Shown one piece after another: positions 8,780-19,930 of a stretch of 64,000 nucleotides of DNA. The stretch comes from Vandiemenella viatica (lineage: Eukaryota > Arthropoda > Insecta > Orthoptera > Morabidae). The position numbers and the translations under genes were made by a program. The stretch spans positions 117,976,095 to 118,040,094 of the forward strand of contig CM061920.1 of the NCBI GenBank assembly GCA_031002005.1, given 5' to 3'. The notes below the pieces were generated by a model. It was not told where the DNA came from and made no database searches. It was given only the letters and a program-made list of their open reading frames with translations. Position 1 is the stretch's first letter. Every line of letters starts with the position of its first letter.

Positions 8780-11006
8780 TATTAAAACATCATATAAAAG
8801 GGAATTGTACGTAAAAGTTAGGAATACTGATAATATGCTTCTCAGCCAGCATTACAAAACTTACTGTAGAATTTTAACTAAAGTAATAAAAGAAGCAAAA
8901 CGTTTGGCCATAAATGATGAAATTAGTAGTTCAGATAATAAGATAAAAAGTGTTTGGAACATTATTAAAAGAGAAACAACTGTATCACCAATTGATTTTT
9001 TTTTTTTTAACAGTTTAACGTCCCTTTTTAACAACGTGGTCTTTAGAGACGGGAAAGGATGGGGGCAAGGAATGGGAAGGAATTCGGCCATGGCCTTTTG
9101 AAGGAAGCATCCCGGCATTCACCTGGAGTGATTTGGGGAAACCATGGAAAACCCAAATCTGGATGCCCGGACGGGGATTCGAACCGCCGTCCTCCCGAAT
9201 GCGAGGCCAAAACGCTATCCGTTACACCACCACGCTCGGTTTCACCAATTGAACATAAACCTATAGCTTTAAGCATTAACGATAAACTTGTAAATGACCC
9301 CTCTTATGTAGGAAGTGCTTTTAATAAATACTTCGTAACAGTTGCTGAAAAAATAAAAGGAAAATATATTGGGATCATGGATGCTAGAGTAATACTTAAA
9401 TCCTTGTCACCAAAAACAGCATCTATGTCTCTGTTTCCCACCAGTCAAAATGAAATTGAAAAAATTATTAAATCACTAAAAAATAAAAAGTCGTTTGGTT
9501 ATGATGAGGTTTCAACCCATGTAGTGAAACAATGGAACACCAGCATTAGTATAGTTATTAGTCATATTTGTAATAGTTCTTTTGAAGAAGATATCTTCCC
9601 TGACTCACTCAAGAAGTCAATGATCAAACCACTTTATAAAAAGGGTGATACCTCAAAGGTTGAGAATTACAGACCCATATCACTTCCATCAGCATTTTCT
9701 AAAATCTTTTAAAAAGCAATGTACAGAAGGGTGTATGCACATCACAAAAGTATGACCTACTCAGTAAAGTACAGATTGGTTTTAGACAAGGTGTTTCAAC
9801 AGATTCAGCAATTTTTGTTTTTGTAAACAACATACTGGAATCAATGCATAAAACATTAAATTCCCTAGGTATATTCTGTGATCTTGCTAAGGCTTTTGAC
9901 TGTGTTGATCATGAGATTCTACTAGGTAAATTAGACCACTATGGAGTTAGTGGTAAGCTGGGACTTTGGTTTAAATCGTACTTGGAAAGTAGAAAGCAAT
10001 GTGTATCACTGAAAGATGCTAATACAGGAGATGTTACAAACTCAGAATGGGGTACAGTTAAATGTGGTGTGCCTCTGGGTTAAATTCTTGGTCCTCTGCT
10101 GTTCTTAATCTATATAAATGATCTCCCACATATACTAGGTGATAATGAACACATGGTGCTCTTTGCAGATGATGCTAGCATATCTTAGAAAGACAAATCA
10201 GTACAAAACCTTGAAAACACAGCAAAAGATGCTATAAAGAAAATTAACAGGTGGTTTAATGCTAAAAAACTAATATTTAATGTAGAAAAGACACAGTTAC
10301 TTCAATTTGTTACAAAAAATAAAACAAAGGACAGCTATAATGTGATATCAGAAGGAAATACAATCAATGAAAGTAGTTTCACAAAATTCTTGGGTGTATA
10401 TATAGATAACAAATTGAACTGGAAGCAACATATTCAACAACTTCTTAAAAAACTGAACTCTGCAATATTTTCACTGAGGGTAAGTTCTAGAATAGCTAAT
10501 ATAGAAACCAGAAAGTTAGTATATTTTGTATAGTTTCACTCCCTGCTCACTTATGGCATCTCATTCTGGGGAGACTCGTCACAAGCACACAGGGTATTTA
10601 AATTGCAAAAGCGCGCTGTAAGAACTATTTGCGGAGCAAGCCCACGTACGTGGTACAGAAATCTATTTAAAACCTAGGTGTACTAACAATGCCAGCACAG
10701 TATGTGTAGTCCATACTATTATTTGTAGTGAAAAATCCTGAACACTTCAATCTTAATGCTGACATACATAGCCATAATACTAGGAATAAATATAATATTC
10801 ACAAGGATAACAAATCACTGTCAATTGTACAGAAAGGGATAACATTTACTGGAGCTTCCTTATTCAATGTCTTACCAACAGAAATTAAATGTTATCTACG
10901 AAAACCCAACTACTTTAAGTCCAAACTGAAAGAGTTTCTGCTTCAGAATCCATTTTACTCTGTAAAAGAATTTTCTTCTGGGAATTTGGAAACTAAGAAT
11001 GACTGA
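8780..11006 (+). pseudogene. Jockey/CR1-like reverse transcriptase, decayed
   Basis: Reading across frames gives YKTYCRILTKVIKEAKR, then after the SINE DPSYVGSAFNKYFVTVAEK, SFGYDEVSTHVVKQW, KVENYRPISLPSAFSKIF, IFCDLAKAFDCVDHEILL, LGPLLFLIYINDLP, LFADDAS and TKFLGVYIDNKLNWKQHI. These are the ordered motifs of a non-LTR reverse transcriptase, including the FADD active site (near 10165). The C-terminal piece at 10728-11006 contains HSHNTRNKYN and FNVLPTEIK, typical of this group. Stops at about 9711, 10081, 10186 and 10531 and at least one frameshift (9711-9840) show it is dead. The endonuclease part is absent. Confidence 0.9.
8996..9241 (-). mobile_element. SINE family 2 with 11-bp target duplication
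   Basis: A full-length minus-strand copy begins with T-rich sequence and GTTTAACGTCCC (the SINE tail) and ends with CACCACGCTCGG (the SINE start). The B box GGTTCGAATCCCC is visible on the minus strand. TCACCAATTGA is duplicated perfectly at 8985-8995 and 9242-9252. Removing SINE and one duplicate restores the flanking LINE reading (TVSPIEHKPIAL), so the insertion is later than the LINE. Confidence 0.95.
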
Positions 11007-11121
11007 TAGAATAGTATATATGGTGTATGGAAGGGGAAGGTGACAAAGTTGTCCACAATTACTAAAATGATATATGGTTTTTCTTACTATTGAAACTTTT
11101 GACAAATGAAGTAATTCCAAG

Positions 11122-11445
11122 CAGGGCCGCCGTAAGCGGGCGTGCAAGGCGTGCACCGCACGCGGGCGGCACATCGAGGGGGGCGGCACATCGAGGGGGG
11201 CGGCAAAACGAGCGATCGACAGTCGCCGCCCCGCGATAGTTGCCACTCCATTGTCGCCGCGACGAAATTTGCGGCGTATTATGTAACGGGCGACATTTTT
11301 TTTTTTTTTTTAGCTCGACAGCTGCTTCGGGCGGCCGGGGACACTCGGGATGGCAACAATGGGGGCGGCAAATGTTCGAAGGGGCGGCAAATGTTCGAAG
11401 GGGCGGCATAATCGGTATTGCACGCGGGCGCTGAAACAGCATGCA
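11122..11445. mobile_element. GC-rich hAT-like non-autonomous element
   Basis: A block far richer in GC than its surroundings begins GCAGGGCCGCCGTAAGC and ends near GCACGCGGGCGCTGAAAC. It holds two short tandem repeats: GGGCGGCACATCGAGGG twice (11164-11202) and GGGGCGGCAAATGTTCGAA twice (11363-11402). A related motif (GGGGCGGCAAATTCATG) occurs at 54947. The CAGGG start suggests a hAT-type terminus, but no matching inverted end or 8-bp duplication was found. Confidence 0.5.
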
Positions 11446-11896
11446 CTCAAAAATTGCTGTGAAAAATTATCATGCTAACAGGTTTTTAGGTAATTGACTG
11501 CTTATGAGTTGTTGGTGATATAATTGATATTGTTAATAAGTGTGTGTACTGTTCCACATAAATAGTAACTAACTTGATATAATATGTAGTCACAAATTAC
11601 AGTGAAACTTATCATGGTAACTGGTTGGTAAGAAAATAACTGGTTATTAGATGCTGGTAACAAGTGTATACACTGTTCCACATAATAAGTAGTAATTAAC
11701 TTGGGATTGTATTTGTAGATTGCAGGGGATATTGATTATACTAATGGGTTGTAGCTAACTTGTTATCAATATATAATAATATTATCAATTATATACTAAT
11801 ACAATTGACATTATTAATAAGTGTATGTACTGTTCCACATCCCCGAGATTATTCTCACATGGGATCAAAGTGAACATATCTATCTATCTGTCTATC

Positions 11897-12045
11897 TAAC
11901 AGGAAGACAGAGATTAGAATGTACGAAGCAGATAATTGAGGACGTGGCTTTTAAGGGATATATTGAGATTAAGAGGTTGGAGCAAGATAGGAAGGGATGG
12001 AGGATTGCATCGAACCAATCGAGAGTGATTACAGCAAAAAAAGTT
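11897..12045 (+). pseudogene. 3' end of RTE copy 1
   Basis: GGAAGACAGAGATTAGAATG continues into a translation containing CTKQIIEDVAFKGYIEIK and WRIASNQSRV, the characteristic C-terminus of insect RTE pol, then an A-rich end at about 12040. It fits directly onto the RTE sequence that stops near 8612 (GAAGGTAAGAACTGT), so it is the displaced 3' end of the same copy. Confidence 0.75.
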
Positions 12046-13571
12046 TCCAATTCAAGTTGGTTTTTGTTGCACTGATGTTACTAATGTTACATTTGTAGAT
12101 GAATAAGCTTAAGAAATATGCATATAACGTGTACACTACCATATATCCAATAATCTCCTTAAAACGGTTTATCTGTAGAATGGAGCCTTTTTCCAGTAAA
12201 TAGCTTTTATAACCATTTTCTTAACAATAATACAGTTTTCAACTTGATTTACGGCTACTTTCGTAAAGGACATAAGATTTTTTAAAAAATAATTTCTAAA
12301 ACTGAATGCCGTTTGCTACAGTCATTTCCACTAATAAAGCTTAAATTTCGATTATTTTGATGTGTATTATATATGAGCTAAAAAAATTATTTAAAGAGAT
12401 ATTTCAATTTCAAGGGAACAAAGGGAAAAGTCTTAAAAATAAAATCATCAATTGATGGAAAGGAATAAATTTTATATGGCAACATATTTTCGTCATTAAG
12501 ACACCTGTTATGGCAAGAAAATAGGGTATTATATAAAAAAAATCGAAATATGTTTTTAGTAAAGATTTTATAATTTGTAAATAAAACAGCTAGGAATATG
12601 AAAGTAGGCTTAAATATGAGAGAAAATTCATTTAATAATAATAACATAACAGTTTAACAGAAAGTTGAGATTTAAAGCGAGAAAAACGAAATTTTAGTAT
12701 TGAAAACTTGATGACATCGCTATATTTGACTTTTAGAAATTTATAACTCTTAAACAAGAAAACTTACGAGAAGATTTGTCATAGCCTAAAAGATTCAAAT
12801 AAATCAGGCTATAACATATAAAAGTTTCGTGAAAATTCGATTACAAATAGATTAGGGTCTACCGTGAGAAAATGGGATTTTTGTAACTCACAATAGTATT
12901 TCCCTGCGGGGGTACACCAATATTCAAGATCAATGGAGCTGAGGGTTAGCCAAGATTATAAATAAATAGGGTGCCCACTCTTCCTTGTCCATCTGATAGA
13001 TCTACGTGGTCTAGTTCATCAATGATCTTCCTTTTATCTTGTTTGGTCGCGCCGAAATGTCTTCAAGAGCCTTTCGTTTTACAGTAGTTCTTAGTTAAAA
13101 TGATATAATATCAGAGTAAAATCCTAACCAAATACACAAATAAACACAGAAAAAATGTGGCTTTACACACCTGTAATAGTTTGACAGTAATATTTCGACA
13201 CATGCACTATTGGAGATGACATGGTGAAATCTGATAACTTACGTTGTGTGATAATGTGATGAAGAGCAGACAGGTGAACAGAACTGTGATCCCGTGTCTA
13301 TCTTCTCCGGGTTGCCAATCACCGCACGACTCCTTGTTTACTTGGGTTGCGAAACACCTGATCAATCTGACCGCCGAGAACAATAGCAGGTTGCGAATCA
13401 CCGCACGGCCAGTTTATTTTCTCATGACAACACCTCATCTCAACAGCAGACGCCGACGAGTAATGGAAATAGTGGTACTTCAAGGGGAGATCGGCTGCAT
13501 AAAAGGTATCTAGTATTTCATTTTGCAACAAATGATAAACGGTGCGAAGAAGGGAACATTGCATTTCTGTA
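12046..13571. other. AT-rich non-coding stretch
   Basis: No gene or clear transposon seen. The only local structure is a loose repeat at 13310-13420, where GGTTGCCAATCACCGCACG and GGTTGCGAATCACCGCACG occur about 75 bp apart. A shorter version, GAATCACCGCACTG, is in the transposon at about 6778. Confidence 0.4.
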
Positions 13572-13725
13572 AAGGGCAGTCAAATGAAAACGAGACAGAA
13601 AAAAGTTAACTGTTTTTTATTTCAAAACTAATCAGAATACATGTTGATACATTTATCGCACTGTGCGATAAGGCGGTTAATGCCTTCGTGGCAAAATGTT
13701 CGCGGTTGTCTACGGAACCCATTTT
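13572..13725 (-). pseudogene. Mariner-like transposase 3' end
   Basis: On the minus strand the frame reads HEGINRLIAQCDKCINMYSD followed by a stop, matching the C-terminal R/K-x-DKC-I-N end of mariner-type transposases. It is followed by a short untranslated end finishing in CAGTCAAATGAAAACGAG (read from the plus strand), a typical mariner terminus. Only the last ~25 codons remain; the rest of the element is not visible to the right. Confidence 0.7.
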
Positions 13726-14345
13726 GGGGGTAACTTGTGTCACATTGCTCTGTCGTCTACGCCACAAATGAATTGCCAGTACGTTGATAGGGCAGTATGT
13801 ACTGCGCTTAAATTAACATTTGAATAATTAGTTGCTTTTTGTTTACATTTAGTTGACGTGGATAATTTCTTGGACTCTGTTGCAGTGAACTAAGAAAAAT
13901 GTACCACATTATATTTAATACGTGTTGTATTTAGTTAAGAAACTGCGAGAAATTGAATTGCCAGAATAATTAGCTCAACCCGCTAGCAACTATCACATAA
14001 AGCTTACACAAAGGAATAATCACATATATAACCTTAACAGCTGGAAATTTAACACACAACTATATTAAGCACTTAGGCTATGACGTTAGCCGTATGTTAC
14101 TTTATTCAACATATAAAGTTAAAATAGTATCCCAGCCGTAAACTAATTACCAAGGAAGCAACAAAATGAACTTAACAATGCTACTTTTCTGAAACGATTA
14201 AGTATCTCTCACAGAAAATAATACTGAATTCAAAGAGCTACACATAAATCTATGCTCAGATTCTGGTTTTCAAATCAGTGTAGAAACACTTCGTCAGCAA
14301 ATATCTAGTTAAAATACAGATATTTCTTGATTTTTACCTCTAGAC
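13726..14345. other. Unassigned AT-rich stretch
   Basis: No gene or repeat recognised. Confidence 0.35.
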
Positions 14346-14525
14346 TTAGAGAGAGGAATGGTAGGATTGAGGAGAAGGATCGGGAAGGAATTCGACAACG
14401 GCCTTTTGAAGAAACCATCCCTGTATTCGCCTGCCGTGATTGCAAGAAACAATGGAAATACTAAACCTGGACCGGCGACTGAACCTGCTATCCTCCATAA
14501 TGTAACGCCCGAGCGATAAAGGCTC
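14346..14525 (-). mobile_element. SINE family 2, old diverged copy
   Basis: GGGAAGGAATTCGACAACGGCCTTTTGAAGAAACC follows the SINE body order on the minus strand, then CTGCCGTGATT, AACAATGGAAATAC and TATCCTCCATAATG, ending near 14525. It is clearly more diverged than the 9.0, 18.3 and 44.5 kb copies and the head is damaged. Confidence 0.7.
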
Positions 14526-14964
14526 AGCCAGCAGGGTCATTGATGATTTTATACCTAGGCAAATACAACATTTTACTCTCTTAGACTGTGACATCACGTT
14601 TGTAGTGTGTAAGGGTTGGCTTCTAATATGTTTCATGATTTTTGTTCTGCCTAAATCACCGGTAATATTTAACAACGAGTTTTTTTAAATTGGGTTACTA
14701 GGTTGATTGATTTAAGGGTATTATCTGTGGGCAAGAAAAGTTTAAAGTTGGAGGCGTTTGTGTTTTGTTTGCTAAGAAAGAAAGAAAAGGAATTAAAAAA
14801 GTAATGAAATGTGTGTGGATCATCAGAGAACAGAGGCAGATGAGTACATAATATAAGATGAAACTGATTTTTGTAGGTTGTCCATGGTGTTCGAGTTGTG
14901 AAGTACCTTCGGAATAAAGGCCAATATATTCAACGTGATGCAGAACCCTTTTAAAAAACGGAAG
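14526..14964. other. Unassigned stretch
   Basis: No gene seen. It lies downstream of where the minus-strand RTE copy is cut off and does not resemble the RTE 3' half. Confidence 0.35.
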
Positions 14965-16930
14965 GGAGATGTTAGATTAATGGTGTGATAATTGTCACAT
15001 TTGTCGGCTTGTGCTTTATTCGGAAGTGGAAGATGATTTTTTTTTTATTAAAATCAGTTGGAATTTCTCCTGTTTCATAACTTTTTGATATCAGCTTGAA
15101 TAATCTTTTGATGGATTTAAGAAGTTCTGCAGGGATCTCATCAGTTCCAACTGCTTTATTTACTTTCAAGTCATTCAGAGCTCTATTAAATTCTGTCCTC
15201 AAAACAGGATCTCCAAAGTCATCAGTGTAGACATCGCCTTCCTTTTCCATTACGCTATTGTTCAAGTCGACCCCATCATACAGTTTCTCAGTGTATTCCT
15301 TCCATCGGTTAGCTCTATCGTCTGAGCTTAAAAGAGGTTTCCCATTGACAGCTGTAATGTTCACACCTCTTTTCTTCATTTCTCCAAAATTCTGTTTGAT
15401 CTTCCTATATGTAACATCTACTTTACCTACGACCATTTCCTTTTCTACTTCTTCACACTTTTCTTGTAGCCATTTTTCTTTTGATTTTTTGCATTTCCTG
15501 TTTATTTGATTTCTATAGTGCCTGTATTGCTCTCTTCCTGCTTCATCCTGAGCATTTTTGTACCTTCTCCTCTGATCCATCAGTTCCAAAATTTTTTCTG
15601 TGATCCAAGGTTTTCGGGCAGCATGTTCCCTAAAGCCTAATATTTCTTTACCAGCTTTCATTATTTCGGTCTTTAATGCTTTCCATTCGTCCTGGGTTGA
15701 GCTCCTTTCAGAGTTACTTCTTAGACCTAAGTCAACCATTTCTGGAAATATTACTCTCGCGGTAGATTGTTTCAGTTTATTCACTTCCAGTCTGTTCTGC
15801 TTATATTGCTTCCTTATTCGCATGAATTTCAGCCTGCACTTCATTACTATCAAATTATGGTCTGAGTCTGTGTCTGCTCCTGGATACAGTCTAGAACTTG
15901 ATTCCTGAGTCTCTGTTTGACCATAATATAATCTAGCTGATATATGCCTGTATCCCCTGAACGTTTCCAGGTGTATATCCTTCTTGCCACAACTAGCTTA
16001 TATCTTTCACAAAATTCTAACAATCTGCTTCCTCGCTCATTTCTTTCTACAAGACCAAAACTTCCTACAGTTTTCCCTTCTTTACCTTCTCCACTATCGC
16101 ATTCCAATCACCCATGATTATTAGTTTTTCATCCCCCTTTACATATTGGACTAATTCTTCAGTTTCGGCGTATATTTTGTCCATTTCTTCGTCATCTTCC
16201 TGTGACGTTGGCATATACACATGTACTACCGTGGTTGGGGTGAGCTTAGTTTCTAACCTCATCAAAATAATCCTGTCACTAAACTGTTCATAATAACTAC
16301 TTTCTTATCCATTACAAATCTTACATGTGTTCCCTAGACCAGAAATTCTGTGCGTCCTTCCATTTAATCTCACTAATCCCAACAACATCTAACTTAAGTT
16401 GTTCCATCTCCCTTTTTAAGTTTTCTAACCTACCTGCCCTATTCAGACTTCTAACATTCCACGCTCCGACTCGTAAAATGTTTCTATCCATTCTGATGGC
16501 TCCTCCCTGAGCAGTCCCCACCCGGAGATCCGATTGGGGGACTGACTATTTTACCTCCGGAATATTTTACCCAGGAAGAAGCCATCATGATATATATAAT
16601 TTGAGAGGATTACATGTCCTCGGGATACCCTTTGGGTCTTTAATGCAGTGGTTTCCCGTTGCCTTCTGTATTCCCAAGCTGTTGATCATTTCTGATTCAT
16701 CTGCCTGTAGGGGCCATTTCCAACCCAAAGGGCAAGAGGGTGCCCTGGATTGCTCCCCTCACTTCCGCCCTCCTTTCGGAGGCCGTTGGCAAGCAGACGG
16801 TGACTCCTTATACCGAGAATCTTTCAGTCACCAGAGCCTCGTCCGTGCAAACAGGGTGCACCACGTGAAGGAGAGGTTGACGTTTGGTTGGAAAAGGCTC
16901 TAGTATAGTCTCTCCCAAACCCTTACACTC
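14965..16930 (-). mobile_element. RTE-type LINE, copy 2, 3'-truncated
   Basis: Runs from the 5' leader (about 16930 down to 16520) through endonuclease and linker into the first reverse transcriptase motif, then stops near 14965. Leader landmarks include TTCCAACCAAACGTCAACC, GGGAAACCACTGCATTAAAG and GATCTCCGGGTGGGGACTGC. Having a 5' end but no 3' end is unusual for a LINE, since target-primed insertion normally truncates 5' ends, so a later deletion or rearrangement is likely. Confidence 0.88.
14972..16515 (-). pseudogene. RTE pol: endonuclease and start of RT
   Basis: From the N-terminus: RVGAWNVRSLN and DVVGISEIKW (16515-16321), VHVYMPTSQ and IIMGDWNAIVE (16265-16065), then IYTWKRSGDTG and YQLDYIMV (16107-15850). 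These are endonuclease/exonuclease/phosphatase-fold motifs, with the GDWN and YQLDY segments near the active site. The largest frame (15853-14972, about 290 codons) is the linker, with RKPWITEKILELMDQRR, DRANRWKEYTEKLYDG and NKAVGTDEIPAELL. Frameshifts lie near 16300, 16090 and 15850. The catalytic reverse transcriptase core is absent. This class is often annotated as craniofacial development protein 2-like in insect genomes. Confidence 0.9.
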
Positions 16931-17820
16931 CGACATAAAATATAGTGAACATATTAACGAGCGAGTGATAGAAGCTTTTATTTTCTAGTGGCAAGTCTCA
17001 GTATGACACCTCAGATCTCAGACCGTAATTTCGTTCGTAATAGGTGTGTCACAGTATATGAGAAAAATCATATTATTTTTTTTAAAAAAAAACACACACC
17101 ATACACACATGCTGCTTTTTCAGTAGCTGCATTAGCGATGGTTGTGGTTAGGTTGAAACGCAACCTGGACCAGACTATATTCTATTGTTCATAATGAATC
17201 TTAAGTGAAGAAGATGGTTGCCATGCCGAATTCTGACAATAATGTCGTCAAAATAGGCTGGAGAGATCTATTGTCGCTAAGCGAGTAATATGCATAACCG
17301 TATCATTCAGAGCGCATTACACATTTGCTAAACTATTTTCCCGCCTTGAGGAACACTTTTCTTTGAAGATTCAATGCGGATGAAGCAGTTAACCATATTT
17401 TCAACCCGACAGGAGAAATTTTTCTGCTGATCGTACTTTTGAATAGTAGCTATAACTCTTAAACTATAACACACTTTCTAGCGGGCGAAGTTGCATGTAA
17501 CCGCTGTTTAAGAATATTGAAGACCATCAGTGCCATCATCATCATTGTTTTGTCTCGAGCACGAGCGTATCAGTAAGCGAATTCTGAGCGAGCCGCATGT
17601 AGAGCACACTCTCGCGAAGGCAGCTACTCTGCGCTAGCACATCAACCTTTTGTTAGGATAAAGAATAACCGTGCCAGGGCCTGGACGTTGTGCAGCAGCC
17701 CTCGCATGTTAGTGCTAGGACCGTATAGGGACAACAAGAGTCCCTTACGGCACACCTAATTTTGGTTTTACTCGCGAACATAGGAATGTCAGGACTGTTT
17801 TCGCAGCTAAACAAAGTTGT
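16931..17820. other. Non-coding, carries dispersed motif
   Basis: The motif GGTTGTGGTTAGGTTGAAACGCAACCTGGACCAGA is nearly complete at 17140-17174. About 200 bp upstream, AACATATTAACGAGCGAGTGATAGAAGC resembles 2231-2256 (AATATATTAATTCGCGTGTGACTGAAGC), so this stretch and 2.2-2.3 kb share an older repeat. No gene seen. Confidence 0.5.
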
Positions 17821-18291
17821 AACGCAGAAAAATGAACGTTCGCTGTAGCTGGAAATCGTTATCGGCTTAGACCCAGAAATTCCTGTTTTCTTCCCAGAAG
17901 GTATGGTCACAGCAGCAGACCTAATAGTGAATATTGTCGTTTCTAATAAAAAAGAAGAGAAGGATACAAATGGTCTTTCTTCGGCGGCAGTTTTCACCTT
18001 TTCTGGTGGAAGTGCCAGCACAAATCGTGCTGCTAAAAGCTCGGAACGCGGTTGCTCGTCCCGCAAGCGAGGTAAAACTAAGCTGATTCCACCATCAGAT
18101 CACTACAGCTGCAACAGACTAGGAAACAGACCAGCAAAACATCTTCCAAAATAACATCAGCGACAGCAACTGCTTCAACAGCATTGGTCACAATAGTCCT
18201 GACGGAACCACAGCCAGCTGCGATAAAAGCATCAGTCGAAGTAGGAGACACAGCACCTAGCAAGCCGACTGTAGGAGAGGTGACGAATTCC

Positions 18292-18547
18292 TTTTTTTTT
18301 TTTTTTTTTTTTTTGTAACAGTTTAACGTCCCTTTTTAACAACGTGGTCTTTAGAGACGGGAAAGGATGGGGGCAAGGAATGGGAAGGAATTCGGCCATG
18401 GCCTTTTTGAAGGAAGCATCCCGGCATTCGCCTGGAGTGATTTGGGGAAACCATGGAAAACCCAAATCTGGATGCCCGGACGGGGATTCGAACCGCCATC
18501 CTCCCGAATGCGAGGCCAGAACGCAATCCGTTACACCACCACGCTCG
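18292..18547 (-). mobile_element. SINE family 2 with 12-bp target duplication
   Basis: Nearly identical to the 8996-9241 copy. It begins with a T run of about 23 and GTTTAACGTCCC, and ends with CACCACGCTCG. GTGACGAATTCC is duplicated perfectly at 18280-18291 and 18548-18559. The close match between copies suggests recent activity. It interrupts the jockey Gag relic. Confidence 0.95.
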
Positions 18548-19722
18548 GTGACGAATTCCGATGGACAGGGTATATAGCATGCAGCCAGTAGCAAACAGCC
18601 AGTTGCTTCCTGGTCAAAGATTAGGGCACCCATAGCTGTAACTGTTTCGCAACACCTCACCCCTACACGAGTCGGACTGGAATGGAAGCGGTGACGAGTA
18701 CTGGAGGGGCTGTCGACCTGTCGACGGCCGGCTGGATCAGGGAACAAAGTGGTGAGGTGACAGCGCTCAGTTGTCGTAAAAACGACGACGACACTCCCTT
18801 CAGTTGTCCGCCAGTAATAGTAAACTTATGATTGTCCATCAGCAGAGAGCCACCGCCTCCACACCAAAGAAGGATAGTGGTTCATGCGTCCGCGACCAAC
18901 TCAACGCCACAGTTCATAAAGATATGTGAGCCGAAACTGGCGAAGGTTGCCGGCCACCAAAGAAAACTGCTCGTCCCCTGCAACTGGTCGAATCTCGTTC
19001 GCAAGCGACAATAGCAGGTCCATTTGAGGTACTAGCAGAACAGCAAGAGGCAAACCTACCAATAACCTCAAACGGTTACATCCAACTCATTACGCCCATT
19101 ATTGCTCGAGTATCAGGAAATATGAAATCAGGAAGATGAACCAGAAGCTTGAAGCAACATGTGAAATAACCTTTGACTTGAATCCTACAGGCGACGGAGA
19201 GCAAATTGAGGTCAGGAATACAGATGACTACAGTAAAGTAAAAGTTACCTACAGGAGGCGGGCGTGCCTGGTAATCCTTTCCCCTGGCCACTGAAAAGAC
19301 TGACAAATTGGTGCTACGTGGCCTTCCATTACGGTGTAAGCCGCCAATAAAGATGCCTAATGCACACTGGAATCTACAACGCAACTACAGGCACCAGCAG
19401 ACCCAAAAAGCCCATGCCTTTGTTTCAATGAAGGATACGGTGTAACACAGAACCATCTTAGATCCTAAGCACCTTCTCCACATGAATATTAGCGTACAGA
19501 AAAAGAGGTCAAACGTGAACCACCTCAATGTTTCATCTGGTCACGTTAGCAGACATTGTCGGCTACCAGCGTCATGCCTCAGATGCAGTCGAGAGCACAC
19601 ATCAAAAAGATCGCTCTTTAGTGAAGGAAGAAGGGCAACCAACTTGCACGAACTGGCGAGGCTTCCATGTTGCCTCCTACATAGGGTGCCACAAGTACAA
19701 AGAGGTAAAAATACGGCAAAAA

Positions 19723-19930
19723 CCGAGCATCGTGGGTGAGCGGTTAAGCTTTGGTCTCGCATTCGGGAGGAGGTAGATTCGAATACCCGTCCGACCATCC
19801 AGATTTTGGTTTTCCATGGATTCTCCAAATCACTCAAGGCGAATTTCGGGATGGTTCCTTCAAAAAGCCATGGCCGAATTCCGTTCCTTGCCCTCAGTAA
19901 CTTCCCACCTCTAATGACGTAAAGCTATAA
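19723..19930 (+). mobile_element. SINE family 2 variant with 7-bp target duplication
   Basis: Starts CCGAGCATCGTGGGTGAGC, with head GGTCTCGCATTCGGGAGG and a B-box-like region AGATTCGAATACCCGTCC. The body continues TTTTCCATGGATTCTCC, GAATTTCGGGATGGTTCC and AAAGCCATGGCCGAATTCC. The tail CTAATGACGTAAAGC differs from the 9.0 kb copy and resembles the second tail type seen in the older SINE at 44.4 kb. GCAAAAA is duplicated at 19716-19722 and 19931-19937. It lies inside the jockey Gag relic. Confidence 0.85.

Larger units (their letters stand above)
8613..11896 (+). mobile_element. 5'-truncated jockey/CR1-like LINE inserted in RTE
   Basis: Between the two flanking RTE parts lies a different non-LTR element: an ORF2 linker and reverse transcriptase (8780-11010), a 3' untranslated part with loosely repeated CTGTTCCACAT blocks (11533, 11660, 11830) and a simple TATC-rich tail (11873-11895). 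The exact left boundary and target duplication could not be fixed. It carries a SINE (8996-9241) and a GC-rich element (11122-11445). Confidence 0.75.
5299..12045 (+). mobile_element. RTE-type LINE, copy 1, split by nested insertions
   Basis: The pieces read in order along the plus strand: 5' leader (5299-5366), a mid-ORF segment (5367-5544), the start of the reverse transcriptase region (6238-6679), the rest of the reverse transcriptase (7528-8612) and the 3' end (11897-12045). Matching was done against the minus-strand copy at 14965-16930 for the 5' half and by recognition of the RTE family for the 3' half. About 1.2 kb, including the endonuclease, is missing between leader and mid-ORF, so this copy was internally deleted. 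It is interrupted at 5545-6237, 6682-7525, 8249-8285 and about 8613-11896. Confidence 0.8.

Noticed and set aside
11062..11442. 126-codon minus-strand Pro/Arg/Cys-rich frame
   Set aside because: It reads through the GC-rich repeat element, with repeated residues from tandem DNA repeats.
15258..15908. Plus-strand frames of 83 and 102 codons, Phe/Ser rich
   Set aside because: They are antisense to the RTE pol frame on the minus strand.
17653..18154. 137-codon minus-strand frame and 83-codon plus frame near 17.9 kb
   Set aside because: No domain recognised; the region fits the C/A-rich upstream part of a decayed jockey Gag on the plus strand, so neither is called as a gene.
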